A stretch of 41,017 nucleotides of DNA from Gammaproteobacteria bacterium. GTDB lineage: Bacteria; Pseudomonadota; Gammaproteobacteria; Pseudomonadales; Litorivicinaceae. The notes under the pieces are model-generated. The model had not been told where the DNA came from, ran no database searches, and saw nothing but the letters and a program-made list of their open reading frames with translations. The position numbers and the translations under genes were made by a program. Shown here one piece after another: positions 1 to 9,018 of this stretch. How positions within the stretch are numbered: the first letter of the stretch is position 1; every line of letters starts with the position of its first letter. The DNA is taken from positions 1-41,017 of the forward strand of contig PBZS01000077.1 of the NCBI GenBank assembly GCA_002730235.1, in the 5' to 3' direction.

Positions 1-1
1 A

Positions 2-421
2 TCTGAAATTCCTGTGAGCCAAGTAGCAAATATTTCAGTAGAAGATGCTAGAACTTTGGCTGTTACGCCTTGGGAAAAAAGCATGGTCGCTGAAATTGAG
101 AAAGCGATTATGAAATCAGATCTGGGATTAAATCCAGTGACCGCTGGAGAAGTAATTCGTGTGCCGATGCCGCCGCTGACTGAGGAGACACGCAAAGGCT
201 ACACCAAGCAGGCGCGTTCTGAGGCCGAACAGTCTAGAATCGCAGTGCGTAACATCCGTCGTGATGCCTTAGCTGATGTGAAAGATTTGCTTAAAGAAAA
301 GGAGATCAGTGAAGATGAGGATCGTCGCGTCGGTGACGAGATTCAAAAGCTTACCGACGATATGGTCCAGAGTATCGATCGGTTATTGCGAGAAAAAGAA
401 GCAGACTTGATGGAAGTCTGA
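2..421 (+). CDS. frr: Ribosome recycling factor, 3' part (5' end outside window)
   Basis: With EF-G, ribosome recycling factor splits the post-termination ribosome so that it can be reused. The first complete codon is at position 2 and about 139 codons are present. By comparison with the usual length of about 185 residues, roughly the first 45 are missing. The visible part carries the family's conserved stretches [25 protein letters not shown] and [10 protein letters not shown]. The last is the C-terminal part of the long three-helix bundle. The GTG at 14 is an internal valine codon, not a start, because the alignment to the family continues upstream of it. The gene ends 5 bp before uppS, and frr-uppS-cdsA is a standard bacterial order. 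Nothing is odd apart from the window edge. Confidence 0.97.
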   Translation, partial: SEIPVSQVANISVEDARTLAVTPWEKSMVAEIEKAIMKSDLGLNPVTAGEVIRVPMPPLTEETRKGYTKQARSEAEQSRIAVRNIRRDALADVKDLLKEKEISEDEDRRVGDEIQKLTDDMVQSIDRLLREKEADLMEV

Positions 422-426
422 AGGTT

Positions 427-1155
427 ATGACTGAGCATCACATCCCACAGCATATCGGTATTATTATGGATGGCAATAATCGATGGGCTAAAGTGCGCGG
501 GAAAAGAAAACTTGCGGGTCACGCTGCAGGTGCTGATTCCCTTCGTAGTGTGACCCGTAAGTGTGTTGAGCGTGGTGTTTACACTTTGTCTATATTCGCG
601 TTTTCGAGCGAAAACTGGAATCGACCTAAACTTGAAGTCGATGGTTTGATGCGGTTGTTTGAGAGGTCATTGATTGATGAACTTCCTGACTTGATTGAAA
701 ACGATATTTCCGTGGAAGTTATTGGTGATCGTTCGCGTTTTGTTTCGTCGTTAAAAGATGCAATCGAACGTGCCGAAGTTGCTACTGCGAAGTGTAATCG
801 TTTAAAGCTTAATATCCTCGCTAATTACGGGGGACGCTGGGATATTGCCGAAACGGCAAAGCGCTTGGCCGCAGAGGTCCTAAGCGGTCAATTGCCACTA
901 GAAGCCATTGATGAGTATCTGTTTGACGATTGTCATAATCTTGCTGGGCAGCCTAGCGTGGATTTATTGATCCGAACCGGTGGTGAGCGCCGAATTTCTA
1001 ATTTCCTTTTGTGGCAGTCGGCCTATGCCGAGCTCATTTTCACTGACATTCTTTGGCCTGATTTCGACGGCAAGGCGCTTGAAACTTGCTTGTTAGAGTA
1101 TGCTGGTCGTGAAAGGCGGTTTGGTAAAACTTCCGAGCAGGTGAGAATTTTTTAA
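427..1155 (+). CDS. uppS: Undecaprenyl diphosphate synthase (cis-prenyltransferase)
   Basis: UppS condenses eight isopentenyl diphosphates onto farnesyl diphosphate to make C55-PP, the lipid carrier for peptidoglycan and O-antigen. The protein has 242 residues, normal for the family. The N-terminal IIMDGNNRWAK motif holds the catalytic Asp15. Further matches are the FAFSSENWNRP block, NYGGRWDI, and near the C-terminus LIRTGGERRISNFLLWQ with LWPDF. The ATG at 427 follows an AAGG. The stop overlaps the cdsA start as TAATG, so translation is probably coupled. Its isoprenoid supply (dxr, ispD, ispF) is encoded in the same window. Confidence 0.98.
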   Translation: MTEHHIPQHIGIIMDGNNRWAKVRGKRKLAGHAAGADSLRSVTRKCVERGVYTLSIFAFSSENWNRPKLEVDGLMRLFERSLIDELPDLIENDISVEVIGDRSRFVSSLKDAIERAEVATAKCNRLKLNILANYGGRWDIAETAKRLAAEVLSGQLPLEAIDEYLFDDCHNLAGQPSVDLLIRTGGERRISNFLLWQSAYAELIFTDILWPDFDGKALETCLLEYAGRERRFGKTSEQVRIF

Positions 1156-1988
1156 TGCTACGAGCGCGCGTGCTGACGGCGGGAGTACTCTTGCCAATCG
1201 CACTCTTGGTTCTTTTTGTTTTTCCTGAAGATGCATTTGCATTTAGTGTTGGGTTAATTGTGTTGATAGGCGCCTGGGAGTGGATTCGGTTGTCTGGTGT
1301 TGTCAATCGACTTGTGACACTAAACCTATTAATCATTTTAGCAGGTACTTTGGTTTGGTCGTATTATCTACCCCTGATTCATGTATCCGTGCTCTTGTCT
1401 ATCGGTTGTATTTTTTGGATAGGCGCCGCGGCATTAGTTATTATTTACCCGAGGAGTAAAAAGCAGCTGGGCGGGAGACGGATGAAAATTGGATTTGGAT
1501 TGCTCGTGCTGATCCCTGCGTATGTGGCGCTCTTATATCTCCGCAGACACGAAGCGCATATGCTGCTAATCGCATTGCTAGTGACGATAATATGGGCAGC
1601 TGATGTAGGTGCATATTTCGTTGGACGACAGTTCGGTATAACCAAACTGGCTCCGCATGTGAGCCCTGGAAAAAGTTGGGCAGGTTTAGTTGGAGGTATG
1701 GTTGTTGCGCTGATAGTTGGAATGATCTGTGTGTTGATTGTTCAGCCAGCCGGTCAATTCTTTTCCCCAATCGCATGGTCCATCTTAATAGCGATCATTG
1801 CGATGACAGTAGTATTTTCAGTATTGGGTGATCTTTTTGAGAGCTTAATCAAGCGAGAACAGGGCGTGAAAGATTCGAGTTCCCTCCTACCGGGACATGG
1901 CGGTGTGATGGACCGTATAGACTCTTTGACTGCTGCAGCGCCGATATTTGCTTTTAGTGTGTTTGTGACTGGCTGGCCTGTTCTATGA
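1155..1988 (+). CDS. cdsA: Phosphatidate cytidylyltransferase (CDP-diglyceride synthase)
   Basis: CdsA converts phosphatidic acid and CTP to CDP-diacylglycerol, the precursor of all bacterial phospholipids. It is an inner-membrane enzyme. The 277-residue protein is almost entirely hydrophobic, with about eight likely membrane segments. The CDS signature is clear near the C-terminus: DLFESLIKREQGVKDSS followed by PGHGGVMDRIDS, the magnesium and substrate site. The start is fixed by the TAATG overlap with uppS, and the stop overlaps dxr by 4 bp (ATGA). The product order uppS-cdsA-dxr is conserved in gammaproteobacteria. Confidence 0.97.
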   Translation: MLRARVLTAGVLLPIALLVLFVFPEDAFAFSVGLIVLIGAWEWIRLSGVVNRLVTLNLLIILAGTLVWSYYLPLIHVSVLLSIGCIFWIGAAALVIIYPRSKKQLGGRRMKIGFGLLVLIPAYVALLYLRRHEAHMLLIALLVTIIWAADVGAYFVGRQFGITKLAPHVSPGKSWAGLVGGMVVALIVGMICVLIVQPAGQFFSPIAWSILIAIIAMTVVFSVLGDLFESLIKREQGVKDSSSLLPGHGGVMDRIDSLTAAAPIFAFSVFVTGWPVL

Positions 1989-3163
1989 CGATTGGTGTGG
2001 CTGTTTTTGGTGCAACAGGGTCGATAGGTAAGTCGACTCTTTCCGTCATTAAAACGCACCCTGACCGCTTTCATTTAGAGGTTGTTAGTGCCCATAGTTC
2101 TATCGATAAACTGATAAGAATTATTGAGTGTTTTGAGCCAGCACACGTAATCCTTACCGATCCATTACAAGAAAGTGCTTTGATGGAAAGGTTACCCAGG
2201 AAATTCAAAGGATCATTGGCTTTTGGTGAGAGCTCGCTTGTTGAAGCAGCTAATGCAACGGAAGTCGATGTGGTTATGGCCGCTATTGTTGGCGGGGCCG
2301 GCTTGCGCTCGACCTATGCTGCCGTAAGTGCGGGAAAGCGTGTTTGTCTTGCAAACAAAGAGGCATTGGTCATGGCCGGTGAACTCATTATAGCTGAGGC
2401 AAAAAAAAGCGGTGCAGTTCTGTTGCCTATCGACTCAGAGCATAATGCGATGTTTCAATGTTTGCCAGAATCCTATCTGGTTGGAGAGCATATAGAGGGT
2501 CTGCAACAATTAATTCTGACGTGCTCGGGTGGTCCTTTTTTGGATTGGAGTATCGATGATTTGGCAAGAATAACTCCTAAGCAGGCGGTGGCTCACCCAA
2601 ATTGGTCGATGGGCCGAAAGATTTCTGTGGATTCAGCTACACTCATGAATAAGGGGCTGGAACTGATCGAGGCCACACATCTTTTTGGTGTAAATGAAAG
2701 TATCATCGATGTCGTAATTCACCCCGAATCTATTATTCACTCGTTTGTTGAATTTATTGATGGTTCGATTCTTGCGCAACTTGCCAGTCCAGATATGCGA
2801 ATACCTATCGCGCATGCGTTGGGTTTTCCAGAGCGTCTTAGGGTTGATGTTAAGCGATTAGCTTTGACAGAGCTTTCTGGATTACATTTTGAGGCAGTTA
2901 GACACGATGTCTTCCCGGCTCTAGAACTAGCACGTAAAGCGTGTGCGGAAGGCGATGATCGGCCAATAATTCTCAACGCAGCAAACGAGGTCGCGGTGGC
3001 AGCGTTTCTAAATGATCAGATCAGTTTTACTGAAGTCACTGAAATTACGGCCGATTGTTTAAACCAGATAGCCAAACAGTCTGTCTACTCTATTAATGAT
3101 GTGCTGTCACTTGATAAGATGTGTCGAAAGATTGTTAATGGATTGATCATGGAGCGTAAATGA
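1985..3163 (+). CDS. dxr: 1-deoxy-D-xylulose 5-phosphate reductoisomerase
   Basis: Dxr makes 2-C-methyl-D-erythritol 4-phosphate from DXP with NADPH, the committed step of the MEP isoprenoid pathway. The protein has 392 residues. The N-terminal GATGSIGKSTLSV is the NADPH-binding loop. The motif LPIDSEHNA places metal ligands Asp150 and Glu152 at the same numbers as in E. coli, and SATLMNKGLELIEA supplies the third ligand, Glu226. These are the fosmidomycin-target residues. Both ends overlap neighbours by 4 bp (ATGA with cdsA and with rseP). ispD and ispF of the same pathway lie about 18 kb downstream. Confidence 0.98.
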   Translation: MTIGVAVFGATGSIGKSTLSVIKTHPDRFHLEVVSAHSSIDKLIRIIECFEPAHVILTDPLQESALMERLPRKFKGSLAFGESSLVEAANATEVDVVMAAIVGGAGLRSTYAAVSAGKRVCLANKEALVMAGELIIAEAKKSGAVLLPIDSEHNAMFQCLPESYLVGEHIEGLQQLILTCSGGPFLDWSIDDLARITPKQAVAHPNWSMGRKISVDSATLMNKGLELIEATHLFGVNESIIDVVIHPESIIHSFVEFIDGSILAQLASPDMRIPIAHALGFPERLRVDVKRLALTELSGLHFEAVRHDVFPALELARKACAEGDDRPIILNAANEVAVAAFLNDQISFTEVTEITADCLNQIAKQSVYSINDVLSLDKMCRKIVNGLIMERK

Positions 3164-4491
3164 TAACGACGATCATCGCTACTATAGTTGCGTTAGGTGT
3201 GTTGGTGACAGTTCACGAGTTCGGCCACTATTGGGTCGCTAAACGTTGTGGCGTACGAGTACTGCGGTTCTCAGTCGGCTTTGGGCGTCCGCTCTATACT
3301 CGGAAGGATAAATCGGGGACGGAATTTTGTGTGGCTGCGATTCCACTGGGTGGTTATGTGAAAATGCTCGATGGCCGCGAACAGCATCTAACGGCCGCAG
3401 AGCGATCAGAGGCCTTTGACCAAAAAACAGTGGGTCAACGATTTGCCATTGTAGCGGCCGGGCCAGGAATCAATTTTATTTTTGCGGCGGTTGTCTACGC
3501 CCTGATTAGTATTATCGGAGTACAGAAGGCTATCCCTGTCGTGGGTGAGTTGCCGTCGCAAACAGCCGTCAAAACACGCTTACCTGCTGAAATTGTGTCG
3601 TTTGACGGCCGGCAGATGATGTCTTGGGAACGTATTTCGATCGCTATGGTTGACGTTATTGCTGACAAGACCTCAGTGCAAGTTGGACTCCGGCCATTGA
3701 ATTCAAACGTTGTGGACAAGGTCACCATCCCGGTGCCAAAAAAGTTAATCACAGACGAAAGTCCCTTAGTCGCATTTGGCATCAAGCCTTGGTCTCCACC
3801 AATTGAGGCTAAATTTGCTCGCATCATCACTGGTGGCGTTGGTGAAGCGGCAGGGCTTTTGATCGGCGATCGAGTGCTCGCAGTGAACGCCCAACCTGTT
3901 GCTGATTGGGCAGAATTCGTTAGCGCGATTAAGGGCGCCTATGGCTTGTCGACAGCCCTAACGGTTCAGCGGGCTGGCGTTACTCGGACCATCACTGTTA
4001 TTCCTGAGACACGTCAAGGGCCTAATGGCCCATATGGCTTTTTAGGAGTGGCCCCGGTTATTGAGCCACTTCCACCTGAGTTGGTGCGAACCATTCAGGA
4101 GAGCCCAGTGAAAGCCTTGTTAGTGGGTGTGGAACGGACCATTGAGATGAGCTGGTTGACTATTGAGTCAATCGGGAAAATGATTTCTGGCGCCTTGTCG
4201 CCAGAAAACTTGAGCGGCCCACTTACTATCGCTAGAGTGGCGGGGGATTCTGCTAATTCTGGCTGGTATGCTTATTTAAGTTTTATCGCCTACTTGAGTG
4301 TGAGCCTCGGTGTTTTGAATCTCTTGCCAATTCCTGTGCTTGATGGCGGGCATTTGGTATTTTTTGTATTCGAATGGTTAATCGGTAAACCAGTCCCAGA
4401 ACAAGTGCAGATACAAGGCATTCGAATCGGTATGGCTTTATTGATGGGGCTTATGTTCTTTGCCTTTTACAATGATTTGATGCGGTTGTAG
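3160..4491 (+). CDS. rseP: Site-2 intramembrane zinc metalloprotease RseP
   Basis: RseP cuts the anti-sigma factor RseA inside the inner membrane after DegS, releasing sigma-E, and also clears leftover signal peptides. The 443-residue protein shows the zinc motif HEFGH at residues 19-23 in the first membrane helix. Further on are periplasmic PDZ repeats, including the segment GEAAGLLIGDRVLAVN, and the third ligand motif LDGGH with Asp395 in a late membrane helix. The length is typical. It overlaps dxr by ATGA and is followed after 24 bp by bamA, whose product guards the stress that RseP signals. Confidence 0.97.
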   Translation: MITTIIATIVALGVLVTVHEFGHYWVAKRCGVRVLRFSVGFGRPLYTRKDKSGTEFCVAAIPLGGYVKMLDGREQHLTAAERSEAFDQKTVGQRFAIVAAGPGINFIFAAVVYALISIIGVQKAIPVVGELPSQTAVKTRLPAEIVSFDGRQMMSWERISIAMVDVIADKTSVQVGLRPLNSNVVDKVTIPVPKKLITDESPLVAFGIKPWSPPIEAKFARIITGGVGEAAGLLIGDRVLAVNAQPVADWAEFVSAIKGAYGLSTALTVQRAGVTRTITVIPETRQGPNGPYGFLGVAPVIEPLPPELVRTIQESPVKALLVGVERTIEMSWLTIESIGKMISGALSPENLSGPLTIARVAGDSANSGWYAYLSFIAYLSVSLGVLNLLPIPVLDGGHLVFFVFEWLIGKPVPEQVQIQGIRIGMALLMGLMFFAFYNDLMRL

Positions 4492-4515
4492 GCCGTCAAA
4501 CCGGGAAATTCATAC

Positions 4516-6822
4516 ATGTGTCGTACTCTATTGCTGAGCATTTTTGCACTCGCTATCACGTTCTCAGCTCAAGCTGCAGAGCCATTTAAAGCGTCTGACA
4601 TTCGAATTGATGGACTAAAGCGAGTTTCATCTGGGTCCGTATTCGATGCACTGACAATTCAGCCGGGTGACTTAGTCACGAACGCAGAAATTTCTCTCGC
4701 AACTCGCGCTCTCTTTGAGACAGGGTTTTTCGATCAGGTGGAAGTTAGTGCGGACGGCAACGTTCTTGTTATCCAGGTAACCGAAAGGCCTGCCGTGTCC
4801 CGGATAGAGATCGAGGGTAACAAAGCAATTAAGACAGAGGACTTGCTGGACAGCCTCCGCAACGCGGGGATTGTTGAAGGTGAGGTTTTTAAGCGTGCTA
4901 CGCTCGATCAGCTAGAGCAGGCTATTCAACGCCAGTATACGAGTCGGGGTCGATATGACGCGAGTACCAGTTCTGAAATTATTGAACAGGATCGAAATCG
5001 GGTTGGCTTGAAAATTTCGATTTTTGAGGGTTCGGTAGCTACGGTTTCACGGATCGCGATTATCGGTAATACAGCCTTTGACGACGATACATTACTCAAC
5101 GAAATGTCCGTAACCGAAGCCGGTTTATTCACTTGGTTTTCTGGGTCTAATAACTTCGAGGCAGAGAAACTTAAGGCTGATATTGAAGCGATTCGCTCGT
5201 TTTATTTAAACCGAGGTTACGTCAATGTTGAGGTCTCGGAGCCCCAAGTCGAGCTTTCTGAAAATCTGGAAAATGTATTCATTACAATCACAGTAGGTGA
5301 GGGCGAAGAATTTCGAGTAGGTGCCGTCAACGTAGGTGGTGAGCGACCAATTGATCTCTCTGGAGCTATCGAGGAAATGACACTTCAAACAGGTGAGTTG
5401 TTCAGTCGCCGACTAGTCAACGACGCCGTTAAGACCATGACTAATGAGCTCGGAAACGCTGGTTATGCGCGAGCGCAAGTCCGAGCGGTTCCTGAAATTG
5501 ATAACGAGACGCAAACGGTTGATGTCACGCTCGTGGTAACACCTGGTCCTCCGGTCTATGTCCGTAGGGTTGAATTCCGTGGAAATACTGACACCTCAGA
5601 TGTTGTATTGCGTCGCGAAATACCACAGCTTGAAGCAACTGTAAGCTCAACCGCGGCGATCGAAAAAGGTAAGATCAATCTACAACGCTTAGGCTTTTTC
5701 AGCTTGGTGCGAGTATCCACACGACCAGTACCAGATCAGCCCGATCAGGTTGATGTGATCTATGATGTAAATGAGCAAGCATCTGGGTCGTTGGCTGCAA
5801 GCATTGGTTTCAGTCAGGGTGAGGGTTTGCTACTCGGAGCTTCATTGAGTCAAAAGAACTTTTTAGGTACAGGTAATGCGTTATCGTTCAATTTGCAGAG
5901 CTCAGATTCGACTAAGGAGGCAAAATTTTCATTTACAGATCCTTACTACACAATCGATGGTGTGAGCCGCGGTATTGACCTGTACTATGCTAAGACCGAT
6001 TTTGATGACAAAGGGACCGCAGATTATTCAACTGACGAGACAGGGCTGGGTTTAAACTTTGGCTACCCAATTAGTAGGGATTCTCGAATCAGTTTGAGCT
6101 TTGCTCTACAAAATACAACCCTCGATGCGAAAGCAAGCGGATCTCGGGCAACTTATATCGATTCATTCTTCGCCAGCGAAGGCTTAAATAGTAGCGCAAC
6201 CAGTGCTGATTTTAGTGAATACAAGACTGGTGTGGCTTATCGATTCACTACTTTAAATAAGGCATTCTTGCCAACCGACGGAACGCGCCACCGAATTGGC
6301 TTCGATCTATCGATTCCAGGGTCTGATCTTGAGTACTATACTGCGAGTTATCTTGGAGAAACTTATATCCCGGTCGTCTCCGAACGAGATATGAGCCTAA
6401 AATTCAAGACGCGACTTAATTACGGTGATGGTATCGGCGATTCGGATGGGCTACCGTTTCTGAGAAACTTTTTCGCTGGCGGTATTCGTACTGTTCGTGG
6501 CTACTCTTATAACAGCCTTGGGCCCGTTGACAGTAATGGGGAGCGAGTTGGTGGTAATGTTCTAGTTACTGGTACAGCAGCTCTACAGTTTCCGATGCCA
6601 GGTGTTAAGGAGACCGATCAGGCGCGGTTATCGTTGTTTACTGATACTGGACAAGTCTATGATGATAGTATCAAAATCGATGATCTACGATACTCAGCAG
6701 GCGCAGCATTGGCTTGGATGACGCCGATAGGACCGCTGTCATTTACCTATGTTTCGGCCTTGAACACTCAGGCTAGCGACCAAACCGAAAGCTTTCAATT
6801 CTCGATTGGCTCTACTTTTTAA
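4516..6822 (+). CDS. bamA: Outer membrane protein assembly factor BamA
   Basis: BamA is the core of the BAM complex, which folds beta-barrel proteins into the outer membrane. The 768-residue protein has a signal peptide with probable cleavage after Ala20 (AQA|AEP). Five POTRA repeats follow to about residue 420, and then a 16-strand barrel. The loop-6 motif reads IRTVRGYSYNSLGP. It has Tyr where E. coli has the Phe of VRGF, a conservative change. The C-terminus ends in Phe, as expected of a barrel protein. The ATG at 4516 sits 24 bp after rseP. The stop overlaps lpxD directly (TAATG). The chaperone gene skp, usually found between bamA and lpxD, is absent. Confidence 0.98.
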   Translation: MCRTLLLSIFALAITFSAQAAEPFKASDIRIDGLKRVSSGSVFDALTIQPGDLVTNAEISLATRALFETGFFDQVEVSADGNVLVIQVTERPAVSRIEIEGNKAIKTEDLLDSLRNAGIVEGEVFKRATLDQLEQAIQRQYTSRGRYDASTSSEIIEQDRNRVGLKISIFEGSVATVSRIAIIGNTAFDDDTLLNEMSVTEAGLFTWFSGSNNFEAEKLKADIEAIRSFYLNRGYVNVEVSEPQVELSENLENVFITITVGEGEEFRVGAVNVGGERPIDLSGAIEEMTLQTGELFSRRLVNDAVKTMTNELGNAGYARAQVRAVPEIDNETQTVDVTLVVTPGPPVYVRRVEFRGNTDTSDVVLRREIPQLEATVSSTAAIEKGKINLQRLGFFSLVRVSTRPVPDQPDQVDVIYDVNEQASGSLAASIGFSQGEGLLLGASLSQKNFLGTGNALSFNLQSSDSTKEAKFSFTDPYYTIDGVSRGIDLYYAKTDFDDKGTADYSTDETGLGLNFGYPISRDSRISLSFALQNTTLDAKASGSRATYIDSFFASEGLNSSATSADFSEYKTGVAYRFTTLNKAFLPTDGTRHRIGFDLSIPGSDLEYYTASYLGETYIPVVSERDMSLKFKTRLNYGDGIGDSDGLPFLRNFFAGGIRTVRGYSYNSLGPVDSNGERVGGNVLVTGTAALQFPMPGVKETDQARLSLFTDTGQVYDDSIKIDDLRYSAGAALAWMTPIGPLSFTYVSALNTQASDQTESFQFSIGSTF

Positions 6823-7805
6823 TGGGTTATGCATTAGCTGAGCTTGCTCGGTTGACAGGAACTGAGTTAGTTGGAGATGGGTCCTTTGAGGTTAACGAAT
6901 TAACTTCGCTAAAGAGCGCCTCTGAAAGCAGCTTAAGTTTTTTATCCAATGATGCACGCCGAGCTGAATTGGCCAATACCAAGGCGGGTGCTGTGGTTGT
7001 CTCTAAAGCAGTGGCCAGTGACCTCAAGCGTGGCCTGATATCAAGGGACCCTTATCAGACCTATGCGGAGCTTTCGGTGTTATTTGACACGGAAGGTATT
7101 CCATTCGCAGGAGGTATCCACATAACTTCTGAGATCGATTCAACTGCTGTTATTGCTGATAATGTGTCCATTGGTCCAGGTGTCGTGATTGGCGCTGACG
7201 CAGTCGTTGGTGCAGGCTCAGTGATTGGCCCAAATGTTACGGTTTATCCAAAAACGCAAATTGGCCTGGATTGTCTTGTCGGGGCATCTACCGTAATCGG
7301 CTATGATGGATTTGGCTTTGCCAGATCGGAAAATGGTTGGGTCAAAATCCGGCAGTTGGGTGGTGTTGTGATTGGCGATGACGTAGAAATTGGAGCTGGG
7401 TGCACCATTGATCGAGGGGCGCTTGACGACACAGTGATTGATGATGGAGTGAAATTGGATAATCAGGTTCATATTGCCCATGGTTGTTATATCGGTGCTC
7501 GTACTGCAATAGCTGGTTATGTCGCACTTGCGGGCGGGACTGTGATTGGGAGTGACGTCACGGTGGGCGGTATGACAGGGTTTACAGGACATTTGTCTGT
7601 TTGTGATAAAGTACATATTGGTGCGAACGCACTTGTTACACAATCGATAACTGTTCCTGGATCCTATCTTGGTGGTTCTGGAAGTGTTATGAAAGCCGAG
7701 GATTGGCGAAAAAATGCGGTTCGTTTTCGGCAACTGGACGCAATAGCGCGCCGCTTAAATACGCTTGAAAAGTATCTTGATACTGAGAAGAGGAAGGATT
7801 TGTAA
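6822..7805 (+). CDS. lpxD: UDP-3-O-(3-hydroxyacyl)glucosamine N-acyltransferase
   Basis: LpxD adds the second 3-hydroxyacyl chain to UDP-3-O-acyl-glucosamine, the third step of lipid A synthesis in the cytoplasm. The 327-residue protein has the N-terminal uridine-binding domain (about 1-100). A left-handed beta-helix of hexapeptide repeats rich in IG/VG steps follows (about 100-285), then a C-terminal helix. NQVHIAHG carries the likely catalytic His220, equivalent to E. coli His239. The protein is slightly shorter than the E. coli enzyme (341). The start overlaps the bamA stop and the end overlaps fabZ, both as TAATG. Confidence 0.97.
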   Translation: MGYALAELARLTGTELVGDGSFEVNELTSLKSASESSLSFLSNDARRAELANTKAGAVVVSKAVASDLKRGLISRDPYQTYAELSVLFDTEGIPFAGGIHITSEIDSTAVIADNVSIGPGVVIGADAVVGAGSVIGPNVTVYPKTQIGLDCLVGASTVIGYDGFGFARSENGWVKIRQLGGVVIGDDVEIGAGCTIDRGALDDTVIDDGVKLDNQVHIAHGCYIGARTAIAGYVALAGGTVIGSDVTVGGMTGFTGHLSVCDKVHIGANALVTQSITVPGSYLGGSGSVMKAEDWRKNAVRFRQLDAIARRLNTLEKYLDTEKRKDL

Positions 7806-8245
7806 TGCTTCTGGAAACCAAGGAGATTCGTGAATACCTCCCGCATCGTTATCCATTCTTGCTTGTCGACCGCGTGATAGAACTTGAGATCGAAAAGCGC
7901 GTTAAGGCGGTTAAAAACGTTACTTGTAACGAAGACTTCTTTAACGGTCATTTCCCAGACCATCCCGTGATGCCAGGAGTGTTAATCATTGAGGCATTGG
8001 CGCAGGCTGCTGGCGTACTAGGTTTCAAGACGATGGATAAAAAGCCATCAGAGGGTTCAATTTATTTGTTTGTCGGGGCTGACGATGTTCGATTTAAACG
8101 CCAAGTAATCCCCGGCGATCAACTACTTCTAGAAGCCGAAGTCTTGCGCGTCCGAGCAGGCGTTTGGAAGTTTGGTTGTCACGCTAGTGTTGACGGCCAG
8201 ACAGTCTGCACGGCCACCATTTTGTGCGCGGACAGGAAGGTTTGA
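7805..8245 (+). CDS. fabZ: 3-hydroxyacyl-[ACP] dehydratase FabZ
   Basis: FabZ dehydrates 3-hydroxyacyl-ACP during fatty acid elongation. It competes with LpxA and LpxD for 3-hydroxyacyl-ACP, which explains why it sits between their genes. The 146-residue hot-dog fold shows [11 protein letters not shown] near the N-terminus and [13 protein letters not shown] with catalytic His49. Glu63 lies in [10 protein letters not shown]. The start is set by the TAATG overlap with lpxD. The stop TGA (8243-8245) overlaps the TTG start of lpxA. Confidence 0.98.
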   Translation: MLLETKEIREYLPHRYPFLLVDRVIELEIEKRVKAVKNVTCNEDFFNGHFPDHPVMPGVLIIEALAQAAGVLGFKTMDKKPSEGSIYLFVGADDVRFKRQVIPGDQLLLEAEVLRVRAGVWKFGCHASVDGQTVCTATILCADRKV

Positions 8246-9018
8246 CGAATATTCATCCACAGGCAATAGTAGATCCAAAGGCAGAACTAGCTGAAGACGT
8301 CGAGATTGGTCCCTTTGCCATAATCGGATCTGGGGTAACTATTGGTGCAGGAACGATAGTCGGTCCCCATGCCATCGTCAAAGGGATTACCACACTTGGA
8401 GCAGGCAATCGTATTTTTCAATTCGCCTCTGTGGGTGAAGATTGCCAAGATAAAAAATATAGAGGTGAGCGTACCGAATTGATTGTCGGTGACGGTAACG
8501 TTATTCGCGAAGGTGTGACATTGCATCGTGGAACGGCCCAAGATCGTTCGGTTACTCGTATCGGTTCGCATAACTTGTTTATGTGTTATGTCCACGTTGC
8601 TCACGACTGCGTTATAGGTGATGAGGTCATCATGGCAAATAACACAGCGATTGCTGGTCATGTAAATGTCGGTGATGGCGCAATTCTTGGTGGTGGTACG
8701 CTCGTACATCAGTTCTGTCGCATTGGTCGGTACGCAATGACAGCTGCCGGAACTGTTGTGTTGCAGGATATTCCTGCATTCGTGACGTGCTCAGGTAATC
8801 GCGCCGAGGCACACGGTATGAATGTTGAGGGAATGCGTCGCCGGGGCGTGGATACTGATGTCATTAACCGTCTTAGAGAAGCTTATAAAACAGTATATCG
8901 TCGTGGACTGACCTTGGATCAAGCTATTGCAAAGCTTGATCAAGATAGCAGCGGGTGTAATGAGGTTAGCGTTTTTCTCGAGAGTTTAAAATCCACCCAG
9001 CGAGGAATCGTCCGCTGA
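8242..9018 (+). CDS. lpxA: UDP-N-acetylglucosamine 3-O-acyltransferase, TTG start
   Basis: LpxA transfers a 3-hydroxyacyl chain to the 3-OH of UDP-GlcNAc, the first step of lipid A synthesis. I start it at TTG 8242, giving 258 residues. This matches the family N-terminus (Ile-His-Pro near residue 5), overlaps the fabZ stop as TTGA, and has AGGAAGG at 8234-8240. A GTG at 8224 would add six unaligned residues and has no ribosome site. The hexapeptide-repeat helix is followed by a C-terminal helical region. Catalytic His121 lies in HVAHDC (E. coli His125), and VHQFC is present. The acyl-chain ruler position (E. coli Gly173) is Ala169 here, which may favour a chain shorter than C14. It overlaps lpxB as TGATG. 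Confidence 0.96.
   Translation: MTNIHPQAIVDPKAELAEDVEIGPFAIIGSGVTIGAGTIVGPHAIVKGITTLGAGNRIFQFASVGEDCQDKKYRGERTELIVGDGNVIREGVTLHRGTAQDRSVTRIGSHNLFMCYVHVAHDCVIGDEVIMANNTAIAGHVNVGDGAILGGGTLVHQFCRIGRYAMTAAGTVVLQDIPAFVTCSGNRAEAHGMNVEGMRRRGVDTDVINRLREAYKTVYRRGLTLDQAIAKLDQDSSGCNEVSVFLESLKSTQRGIVR

Noticed and set aside
7218-7733. Antisense 171-codon frame opposite lpxD
   Set aside because: The repetitive hexapeptide codons of lpxD keep the opposite frame open; the protein has no recognisable domain.
8224-8241. GTG at 8224 as lpxA start
   Set aside because: No ribosome site, and it adds six residues before the family N-terminus; TTG 8242 with AGGAAGG and the TTGA overlap fits better.
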